From: JAQBDA01 sp041301185 | GTDB taxonomy: Bacteria; Chloroflexota; Anaerolineae; Anaerolineales; UBA4823 | Assembly (NCBI GenBank): GCA_041301185.1 | Contig: JBFYSV010000344.1 | Span: 1-5,331 of the forward strand | Direction: 5' to 3' | DNA length: 5,331 nt | Shown: positions 1-4,816 of the stretch, in pieces | Position numbering within the stretch: position 1 is the stretch's first letter | How the letters are laid out: each line of letters starts with the position of its first letter | Program-made: the position numbers and the translations under genes | The notes under the pieces: generated by a model | The model's input: only the letters and a program-made list of their open reading frames with translations | What the model was told of the DNA's origin: nothing | Database searches by the model: none

Positions 1-478
1 GAAATATTAGTTCTTCACGTGTGAGCTCCCCGCCTTCCAGAGATGTGAGCAGCATTTCACAGGCAGTTGATATGATAGCGTTCTCAATCACTGCCTGTTG
101 ATCAGGCGTAACGCCGGTCAAATCCGCGATTCGTTGATAAGTGGTAGTACGTACCAGATCATCGATCACGGCAGGACTTACCCGGGCAGCATCGTTACCT
201 AAGTTTGCTCCAACCGCGGCAGCTTCGTCAAGATTGTCCGCTAAGCCAGCTCCAACCACAGCAGCATCGTCAAGATTGTCCGCTAAGCCAGCTCCGACCA
301 CGGCAGCTTCGTCAAGATTATCTGCTAAGCCAGCTCCGAACACGGCAGCTTCGTCAAGATTATCTGCTAAGCCAGATCCAATCACGATTGCTTCGTCGGC
401 GTATTGAGAAGCGCTTCCACAACCGGTGGTCAATCCGATCAAAACGAGAACTCCAAACAGAATAAAAACGGGTTTCAT
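1..478 (-). CDS. Small acidic repeat lipoprotein, 3' end outside the window
   Basis: An open minus-strand frame starts with ATG at 478-476 and runs to the left edge without a stop (159 full codons). Residues 1-19 form a lipoprotein signal peptide: Lys2, a hydrophobic core, then the lipobox LTTGC with the lipidated Cys at residue 20, so export and membrane anchoring are expected. Residues 34-89 are four near-identical copies of a 14-residue unit, consensus GAGLADNLDEAAVV, with weaker copies on either side (about 20-33 and 90-100). Each unit has three acidic residues and no basic one. Leu4, Leu8 and Ala11 fall on a heptad-like spacing, which suggests an amphipathic helix or coiled coil. Residues 101-159 are non-repetitive and look helical. 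A good Shine-Dalgarno sits upstream at 484-490. I do not recognise the family and assign no function. Plus-strand frames across the repeat are shadows, because a 42 bp unit repeats in every frame. Confidence 0.8.
   Translation of the reverse strand, partial: MKPVFILFGVLVLIGLTTGCGSASQYADEAIVIGSGLADNLDEAAVFGAGLADNLDEAAVVGAGLADNLDDAAVVGAGLADNLDEAAAVGANLGNDAARVSPAVIDDLVRTTTYQRIADLTGVTPDQQAVIENAIISTACEMLLTSLEGGELTREELIF
212..379 (-). repeat. Four tandem 42 bp repeat units in the lipoprotein gene
   Basis: Contiguous units lie at 212-253, 254-295, 296-337 and 338-379. Neighbouring units differ at about 3, 5 and 2 positions of 42 by hand count. Units 1-2 share the plus-strand variant attgtccg and units 3-4 share attatctg, a synonymous change in the Ala-Asp codons. 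The Gly-Leu-Ala-Asp-Asn-Leu-Asp core is unchanged in all four copies, while position 2, position 10 and the last two positions vary. The unit is a multiple of three, so copy-number change keeps the frame. Confidence 0.95.
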
Positions 479-584
479 GGTTGCCTCCCTGATAGGAAAT
501 AATTTGAGAATTGGAGTATATTTGTATAAATTCTGCCCCCTTATTTTACCTGACATACAACCGATATAAAGAATTGGAAGGCCA
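479..584. promoter_or_regulatory. AT-rich divergent intergenic region, promoters likely
   Basis: This gap separates two divergently read genes, so it should hold promoters for both. For the plus strand, TTGAGA (504-509) and TATAAA (525-530) resemble -35 and -10 boxes, but the spacer is only 15 bp. For the minus strand, TATACT (complement of 515-520) is a possible -10 with no convincing -35. The octamer GAATTGGA occurs twice in direct orientation (508-515 and 571-578). The region is clearly AT-richer than its flanks. The individual boxes are weak calls; the presence of regulatory DNA here is the safer statement. Confidence 0.35.
484..490 (-). promoter_or_regulatory. Ribosome binding site of the repeat lipoprotein
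   Basis: On the minus strand this reads AGGGAGG, five bases before the ATG at 478. It is a strong Shine-Dalgarno match and supports both the strand and the start of a gene that has no stop inside the window. Confidence 0.8.
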
Positions 585-586
585 AT
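573..586 (+). promoter_or_regulatory. Ribosome binding site inside a small hairpin over the start codon
   Basis: ATTGG (573-577) and CCAAT (582-586) can pair around the loop AAGG. The Shine-Dalgarno GGAAGG (576-581) lies in the loop and its edge, and the stem takes in the first two bases of the ATG at 585. The stem is only 5 bp and AT-rich, so any effect on initiation would be modest. The sequence symmetry is certain; the function is not. Confidence 0.3.
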
Positions 587-1607
587 GTGGTGCTATCTTT
601 CATTGCAAAGGCGTACAACCAGGAAACTCGGCCCAATTTTGATGGCCCTGTTTGGCAGGAATAGATATCGAACCGCAATCCGGCAGTGGTATCATCAGCT
701 TATGCAAGACAGGCAGCTCCACCGGCAAGAGGTGGAATCTTTCCTTCACGAGCACATAGGCGGCGCCGGCTGGGAGCTAACCCTGCCCCACGGCTGGGGG
801 CACGAGACGTACTACGCTCGCAGCAGTGCTGGGGAATGCTTCATCAAGCTCGGGGCGCGAATCCCTATCTACCAGGCGGTGGCTGCTCTCGACCTGACGC
901 CCGAAGTCATCGCTGCCGGGCGTCTGGAGGATGGCACGTCGATTCTCGTCCAGGCGTATGTGGATGGCAGGACGCCCACCCGCCGGGATTACCGCACCTA
1001 CCTGGAGCAGTTCGCTGCTGTAATCCGCACCGTCCACCACAGCCCGGAAGTGCAGCAGGTGCTTGGCGGGGTGTCCGGCGACACCTACCGCGCGATCGGG
1101 CTGGAGACCCTGGCGCATATCCGGGGACGCTGGCAGCGCTACCGCTCGCAGGTGCCGCAATCGGCTGAGTTCGTAGATGATGCCCTGGCGCAGCTCGCCC
1201 AGCTGGTTGATGGATTTCAAGGAGCAGGGCTGGTGGCCTCTCACAACGATATCTGCAACGCCAACTGGCTGATCACCCCCGGCGGGCGGCTTTACCTGAT
1301 CGACCTGGACTCGATGGCGCTGGAAGACCCGGCGCTGGATACCGGCGCCACGCTGTGGTGGTATTACCCGCCCGGGCTGCGCCGTAGATTCCTGGAGATC
1401 AGCGGCTATCCGGATGTCGAGGCTTTCCGCCAGCGGATGCGCACCCGCATGGCGATGCACTGCCTGCACATCCTCCTGCCCCGCCAGCACAGCTTCGACC
1501 GCTTCGACCCGGCGGCTTTCCCCCAGGCGCTGGTCGATTTCCGGGCTGCCCTGGCAGGCGAGGAGAACCCGCAAGGATATACTGAGAAAAGCCGGGGCGA
1601 GGGATGA
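585..1607 (+). CDS. APH/choline-kinase-type phosphotransferase
   Basis: A 340-residue cytosolic kinase-like protein of the aminoglycoside phosphotransferase (APH) superfamily, which transfers phosphate from ATP to a small-molecule hydroxyl. The fold can be followed: a nucleotide-loop region HGWGHETYYAR (69-79), the probable ATP-binding Lys88 in CFIKLG, a hinge near ILVQAYVDG (120-128), the catalytic-loop motif HxDxxxxN as His220, Asp222 and Asn227, and the metal-binding IDLD (239-242, Asp240). All key residues are present, so it should be active. The start at 585 is the best supported: GGAAGG ends three bases upstream, which is short. Met20 (642) and Met40 (702) lack a well-placed Shine-Dalgarno. 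The first 20-40 codons are AT-richer than the rest and could be non-coding. The substrate is unknown: aminoglycosides, other antibiotics, choline, thiamine or sugars are all used in this superfamily. No terminator is visible after the stop. Confidence 0.85.
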   Translation: MWCYLSLQRRTTRKLGPILMALFGRNRYRTAIRQWYHQLMQDRQLHRQEVESFLHEHIGGAGWELTLPHGWGHETYYARSSAGECFIKLGARIPIYQAVAALDLTPEVIAAGRLEDGTSILVQAYVDGRTPTRRDYRTYLEQFAAVIRTVHHSPEVQQVLGGVSGDTYRAIGLETLAHIRGRWQRYRSQVPQSAEFVDDALAQLAQLVDGFQGAGLVASHNDICNANWLITPGGRLYLIDLDSMALEDPALDTGATLWWYYPPGLRRRFLEISGYPDVEAFRQRMRTRMAMHCLHILLPRQHSFDRFDPAAFPQALVDFRAALAGEENPQGYTEKSRGEG

Positions 1608-1622
1608 GGGTTGACAATCTTC

Positions 1623-1691
1623 TTTTAGGACTGCCCTACGGCGAATTCCCACGCCGCGGCCCGCATTCATAAACTGCCAGCGGGAAAAGTC
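1623..1691 (+). pseudogene. Probable 5' remnant of a second nucleotidyltransferase gene
   Basis: Aligned without gaps at an offset of 1696 bases, 1638-1691 matches the start of the nucleotidyltransferase gene (3334-3387) at 35 of 54 positions by hand count, and the similarity continues at a lower level upstream to about 1623. It includes a 13 of 14 match at 1664-1677. Read in the same frame, the fragment gives T-ANSHAAARIHKL against M-INSQDAVFIYKL, with ACG where the intact gene has ATG. The frame meets a stop at 1704-1706, and no trace of the catalytic GGWG or DLD motifs follows. This fits a paralogue reduced to its first few codons. It is short enough that chance or a shared regulatory element remains possible. 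Confidence 0.4.
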
Positions 1692-1732
1692 TTGTTTACT
1701 GAATGACCTGTCCAATAGACCAGCCCAAACTT

Positions 1733-1746
1733 TAGCCAAACGGCTA
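1733..1746 (+). other. Short perfect inverted repeat (5 bp stem, 4 nt loop)
   Basis: TAGCC (1733-1737) and GGCTA (1742-1746) flank AAAC. The bases that follow (gaagatgtttctcttt) are pyrimidine-rich but not a clean T-run, so this is at best a weak terminator candidate for the phosphotransferase gene 126 bases upstream. Confidence 0.25.
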
Positions 1747-1774
1747 GAAGATGTTTCTCTTTAAGGCGAGGGCG

Positions 1775-1788
1775 CATCTCGTGAGATG
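1775..1788. promoter_or_regulatory. Palindrome next to a -10-like box, possible operator
   Basis: CATCTC-GT-GAGATG is a perfect 6 bp inverted repeat with a 2 bp centre. It lies five bases upstream of TATCAT (1793-1798), which matches a -10 box at five of six positions. No -35 box is recognisable at the usual distance (about 1770-1775 reads gggcgc), so the palindrome overlaps the spacer of a promoter that would need help from an activator, or be blocked by a repressor. A role in controlling the downstream lipoprotein is inference from position. Confidence 0.3.
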
Positions 1789-1850
1789 AACTTATCATAT
1801 AGGTGAGTCGAATGGTCACCCTGGGAATCAACAATGAAAAGTCACCCGAA

Positions 1851-1855
1851 AGGAG
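1851..1855 (+). promoter_or_regulatory. Ribosome binding site of the large lipoprotein
   Basis: AGGAG, preceded by AA, lies ten bases before the ATG at 1866. The spacing is slightly long but acceptable, and it decides the start in favour of 1866 over the upstream GTG at 1803. Confidence 0.6.
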
Positions 1856-1865
1856 AAAACAGGCT

Positions 1866-3299
1866 ATGACACTCAAACTATGCATCCACATCGCCCTTAT
1901 GTTCCTGATCGCCGGCCTGTTGCTGTCGGCCTGTAGCCCGCTGGCGAAGCCGGTCGAAAATACTGTCGCTCCCAGCGCGACTCCACTCGCCCCCGCATCG
2001 CCCAGCGCCCAACCAGCGCCGCCGACTGAAACTTCTCCAGTGGACACCACCACACCCGGGGCAGCCGGGTGTCCACTATCCGGCGAGACTCTGTACGTCA
2101 ATAACCTGTACGGGTATTGCTTTGCCTATCCAGAAAGCTTTAAGGTGCAGATCGACAATCCCCAGGCGCCAGCGATCATAGGCCAGGCGCTGGATGAGAG
2201 CTCAGACCCGCTGCGCGTTTCCCTGGTCGTCTCAGCCCGCCCGATTGCAGAAGGGGCTGACCTGGAAGGTCTGGTGAGCGGTTTCCTGAGTCAGAATGCC
2301 ATATCCCAGCTCCCCACGCCGGTCCAGCGTACCCCGACCTCCCTGGGTGGTGAGCCGGCCGAGGTGCTGGAAGGGGTGCCGGCGCGGTTGAGCATGCGGG
2401 TGATGATGGCCCTGCATGGTCCCCTGGTCTACCAGCTCTATTTCCATCCCTCGGGCGAAGAGGCAGCAGCAGCCGACCTGGAAGAACTATATCAGAAGGT
2501 GCTGGATAGCTTTACCTTTTTCCCCGGGGAAGGACAGGCAGCAGCCCAACCTGAGACAGCGGCTTTCTTCGACTTTGGGCGGTTCTTCAAATTTGCGTAC
2601 GACCCGGCGCTGGCACTGCTGGTTGAAGCTGAGACCGTGCCGGTCGTCCAGCTCACCCCAGAGATCATGTACGCTGAGGCGCACCCAGCCTTCGTCCAGT
2701 TTCGTTTTCTTGGTTACAACGGGGGCCACCCGGCCCAGCTTCCCTACCCCTTCCAGACACCACGGTTAATGGCTTTCCAGACCCAGGATTTTAGCGGGTA
2801 CGGAGAAGATCAACCCACAGGTTTCCCTGAGCAGCTCGATGCCCTGCGCCGCCTGCTGGAGACGCAGCCCGATCTCGAGGAGCGATGCGCCCGGATTGCG
2901 CCAGTTAGCGGGGAGCTGGCCCTGCCGTTCTTACCGTGGCTAAATTCGGCGCAGGTGTTCTGTGCCCAGCCACAGTACGTGGAGTTCAACGGCGGCAAAG
3001 GCCTCCGCTATCTGACAGCTTTTTCCCAAGGAATTGACCCGCTCCTGGATTATCACATTTTCTACACCTTCCAGGGTCTCAGCGAAGATGGCGAAATTTA
3101 CTTCTCGGCGGTCTTCCCGGTGCTGACAGGAGTTTTTCCGCTTGAGATCGCACCCGTCGCCTTCAGCGAGGACAGCCCGCCTCCGCAGGCAATGAGTACC
3201 GAACAACTGACCGCATTGAACGCCCAGGCGGGGGACCTTTTCCAGCCAGCTCTCGGCCAGCTCGATGCCCTGGTAAGCTCGTTAAAAGTGGAAAAGTGA
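1866..3299 (+). CDS. Large two-domain lipoprotein of unknown function
   Basis: A 477-residue exported lipoprotein. Residues 1-22 are a signal peptide with the lipobox LLSAC and the lipidated Cys at 23. A Pro/Ala/Thr/Ser-rich tether follows to about residue 68, typical of surface lipoproteins that hold a domain away from the membrane. Residues 74-221 form a domain beginning with LYGYCFAYPESF and ending in a helix plus DSFTFF, a pattern resembling PsbP-like/DUF1795-type domains (a loose family-level impression). Residues 222-477 form a second domain that I do not recognise, with PYPFQTPRLMAFQTQDFSGYG (positions 293-313) as its most distinctive stretch. Cys69/Cys85 and Cys341/Cys366 are spaced so that one disulphide per domain is possible. 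The start at 1866 is chosen because it gives a proper signal peptide. The gene ends 34 bases before the nucleotidyltransferase and may be co-transcribed with it. No catalytic motif is visible; binding or sensing outside the membrane is a guess. Confidence 0.85.
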   Translation: MTLKLCIHIALMFLIAGLLLSACSPLAKPVENTVAPSATPLAPASPSAQPAPPTETSPVDTTTPGAAGCPLSGETLYVNNLYGYCFAYPESFKVQIDNPQAPAIIGQALDESSDPLRVSLVVSARPIAEGADLEGLVSGFLSQNAISQLPTPVQRTPTSLGGEPAEVLEGVPARLSMRVMMALHGPLVYQLYFHPSGEEAAAADLEELYQKVLDSFTFFPGEGQAAAQPETAAFFDFGRFFKFAYDPALALLVEAETVPVVQLTPEIMYAEAHPAFVQFRFLGYNGGHPAQLPYPFQTPRLMAFQTQDFSGYGEDQPTGFPEQLDALRRLLETQPDLEERCARIAPVSGELALPFLPWLNSAQVFCAQPQYVEFNGGKGLRYLTAFSQGIDPLLDYHIFYTFQGLSEDGEIYFSAVFPVLTGVFPLEIAPVAFSEDSPPPQAMSTEQLTALNAQAGDLFQPALGQLDALVSSLKVEK

Positions 3300-3311
3300 G
3301 GAAAGATAGTT

Positions 3312-3317
3312 TATTAT
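3312..3317 (+). promoter_or_regulatory. -10-like box close to the nucleotidyltransferase start
   Basis: TATTAT matches a -10 hexamer at five of six positions and lies 16 bases before the ATG at 3334. Transcription from it would leave an untranslated leader of about 8-10 bases. No -35 box is seen at 16-18 bp. The short AT-rich gap makes chance matches likely. Confidence 0.2.
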
Positions 3318-3333
3318 CCATTTGGGCTCTCCT

Positions 3334-3870
3334 ATGATTAACTCACAAGACGCCGTCTTCATTTATAAACTGCTGGTGGAAAACGACATCCCGGCCTGGC
3401 TGACCGGTGGGTGGGGGATCGACGCCCTGCTCGGCGAGCAGACCCGGCCCCACAAGGACCTGGACGTGATCGTGCTGTTCGACGATCTTGCTCGATTGGG
3501 CGAGCTCTTGAGCCGCGAAGGTTTCAGCCTGAAAGAGCTGTGGTCCGAGAATCGCTGGGTCAGCGATGCGCAAGGTGCTGAGACCGCTACCGCCTTTGTC
3601 TTGCACGATCTAGATGGGCGCGAGATCGATGTGCACGCCATGCGCCTGGATGAGCAGGGCAACGGTATCCCTGCCTGGGATTTCGAAGGGCGCACCTTCA
3701 CAAGACAAGACCTCGCCGGGCAGGGCCGGATCGCCGGGCTGGCTGTCCGCTGCCTTACCCCAGAAGCGCAGATAGAGCGCCATACGGGCTATGAGCTTCC
3801 AGACAAGCAGCGAGGCGATCTGGAGTTGCTGCACAAGAAATTTTCTATAGAGGTTCGCAATGCCCAATAA
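3334..3870 (+). CDS. Lnu/ANT-type nucleotidyltransferase
   Basis: A 178-residue soluble protein of the antibiotic nucleotidyltransferase group (Lnu(A)-like lincosamide and ANT(2'')-like aminoglycoside enzymes, Aminoglyc_resit type), which attach an AMP from ATP to a hydroxyl. The sequence shows the family core: WLTGGWGIDALLG (22-34) with Gly25-Gly26, then RPHKDLDV (38-45) with metal-binding Asp42 and Asp44, and a third carboxylate Asp99 in EIDVHAM. The C-terminal block LTPEAQIERHTGYEL (141-155) followed by GDLELL matches the layout recalled for Lnu(A). The length is close to that family (about 160 residues). ATG at 3334 puts about 24 residues before the GG motif, as in Lnu(A); a TTG at 3322 is also in frame. 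No Shine-Dalgarno is visible upstream of either. The real substrate is unknown; the family assignment is firm, drug resistance is not. Its last 11 bases overlap the next gene. Confidence 0.87.
   Translation: MINSQDAVFIYKLLVENDIPAWLTGGWGIDALLGEQTRPHKDLDVIVLFDDLARLGELLSREGFSLKELWSENRWVSDAQGAETATAFVLHDLDGREIDVHAMRLDEQGNGIPAWDFEGRTFTRQDLAGQGRIAGLAVRCLTPEAQIERHTGYELPDKQRGDLELLHKKFSIEVRNAQ
3849..3853 (+). promoter_or_regulatory. Ribosome binding site of the GNAT gene, inside the upstream gene
   Basis: AGAGG lies six bases before the ATG at 3860 and within the last codons of the nucleotidyltransferase gene. With the 11-base overlap (3860-3870), this points to coupled translation of the two enzymes. 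Confidence 0.55.
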
Positions 3871-4801
3871 AGCCCCATGGACTTCTCGGCTCTATCAAAC
3901 TGAGCAAGACCTGCGCCAAATGCAAGAAATGCTGATGCAGGCGCGCTCACAGACCAACGACTGGCGCTACTGGCATGTGGGCGAGCTGCTCTGGAACTTC
4001 TTCATGGTGGATTGCCACTTGAAGCCCCAGGAGTATATCCGCCTGTGGCACGATGGGCAGGGCAAGCTGGTCGGCTACGCCATGCTGGGTGAAGACCCGT
4101 CTTTCGACTGGCAGGTACATCCCGAGTACGAGTGGCGCGGGATCGAGGCCGAGGCAATGGCCTGGTTAGAAGCGCGTCTCGGCGAGCTGCGCCAGATGGA
4201 CGCCCAACAGTGGGGCAGCAAGATTGTGTCTGGCTCCCGCCAGGATAACCCCAAGCGGATCGCCTTCCTGGAGCAGCACGGCTTTCAGCCCGGCGGCGAG
4301 TTCTCCGAGGTGAACATGCTGCGCTCTTTGGACGAGCCGGTACCCGAAGCTGCCTTACCCGCCGGTTGCCAGGTGCGCTCATTCGCCGGGGCGAGCGAAA
4401 TCACCAACCGGGCGGGGGCCGAGCGCGAAGTATGGTACCCCTGGACGGTCGGCAACGTCACAGACGAGGATTATGCCCGCCTGATGCATCTGCCCGGCTA
4501 CGACCGCGATCTTGACATCGTTGCCATCGCGCCAGACGGCGTCATTGGCGCGTATGTCAACTGCTGGCTCGACCCGCTCAACCGGATCGGCGATTTTGGT
4601 CCGGTGGGGGCGCGCTCGGCTTACCGCCGGCAGGGATTGACCCGCGCCGTGCTGCTGGAAGGTCTGCGCCGCTTTCAGGCGCGCGGCATGCAGCGCGCCT
4701 GCGTCTCTACCGGGGTGAACAATACGCCCGCCATACGGCTGTATGAATCGATTGGTTTTAAACCGGAGAATCGGTATTTGGAGTATGTTAGGTGCACCTA
4801 G
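3860..4801 (+). CDS. Tandem-GNAT N-acetyltransferase
   Basis: A 313-residue soluble protein with two GNAT folds in a row, an arrangement also seen in mycothiol synthase MshD. The first domain (about 8-157) contains VGYAML, EYEWRGIEAEAMAWLEAR (89-106) and NPKRIAFLEQHGF (130-142). The second (about 168-312) contains GVIGAYVN, the acetyl-CoA pyrophosphate-binding loop AYRRQGLTRAVL (254-265) and VNNTPAIRLYESIGF (286-300). The loop in the second domain is near canonical, while the first has Glu91 and Glu96 where Gln/Arg and Gly/Ala are usual, so the C-terminal domain is probably the catalytic one. The start at 3860 has a Shine-Dalgarno and overlaps the nucleotidyltransferase stop, so the two are likely translationally coupled. 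The acetyl acceptor is unknown; antibiotics, peptides and small amines are all possible. A long minus-strand frame over its 3' half is a shadow. Confidence 0.87.
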   Translation: MPNKAPWTSRLYQTEQDLRQMQEMLMQARSQTNDWRYWHVGELLWNFFMVDCHLKPQEYIRLWHDGQGKLVGYAMLGEDPSFDWQVHPEYEWRGIEAEAMAWLEARLGELRQMDAQQWGSKIVSGSRQDNPKRIAFLEQHGFQPGGEFSEVNMLRSLDEPVPEAALPAGCQVRSFAGASEITNRAGAEREVWYPWTVGNVTDEDYARLMHLPGYDRDLDIVAIAPDGVIGAYVNCWLDPLNRIGDFGPVGARSAYRRQGLTRAVLLEGLRRFQARGMQRACVSTGVNNTPAIRLYESIGFKPENRYLEYVRCT

Positions 4802-4815
4802 AAAGGTTACAAGGA
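4802..4815 (+). promoter_or_regulatory. Ribosome binding region of the PPOX-family gene
   Basis: Two purine-rich stretches lie in the 15-base gap: AAAGG (4802-4806, ten bases from the ATG) and AAGGA (4811-4815, only one base from it). The first is the more usable. The gap leaves no room for a separate promoter, which supports co-transcription with the GNAT gene. Confidence 0.5.
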
Positions 4816-4816
4816 C

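Larger units (their letters stand above)
1608..1865. other. Gene-poor region between phosphotransferase and lipoprotein
   Basis: No intact gene is supported here. The left part (about 1623-1691) resembles the 5' end of the nucleotidyltransferase gene further right and is listed separately as a possible gene remnant. The right part holds two short inverted repeats (1733-1746 and 1775-1788), a -10-like TATCAT (1793-1798) and the ribosome binding site of the next gene. A GTG-initiated extension of the next gene back to 1803 is open, but it would place a charged stretch ahead of the signal peptide and is not favoured. Confidence 0.6.

Noticed and set aside
212..379. CRISPR array
   Set aside because: The 42 bp units are directly adjacent, with no unique spacers, and are in frame with a signal-peptide-bearing coding sequence.
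141..465. Two plus-strand frames with repetitive protein (141-407 and 205-465)
   Set aside because: They are shadows of the 42 bp repeat. The minus strand has a full signal peptide, lipobox and Shine-Dalgarno in one frame through the whole region.
1611..1616. Perfect TTGACA just after the phosphotransferase stop
   Set aside because: No -10-like sequence lies 15-19 bases downstream (the region reads gccctacgg), so it is not supported as a promoter.
777..1739. Long minus-strand frame opposite the phosphotransferase
   Set aside because: The plus strand carries all kinase motifs. Long opposite frames are common in GC-rich genes, and this one has no recognisable domain.
1740..1765. Possible match to the 3' end of the nucleotidyltransferase gene, which would complete the proposed remnant
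   Set aside because: Only about half the positions agree and the reading frame differs from that of the 5' remnant; this is not distinguishable from chance.
1803..1865. GTG-initiated N-terminal extension of the large lipoprotein
   Set aside because: It would put a charged 21-residue stretch ahead of an otherwise standard lipoprotein signal peptide; ATG 1866 has its own ribosome binding site.
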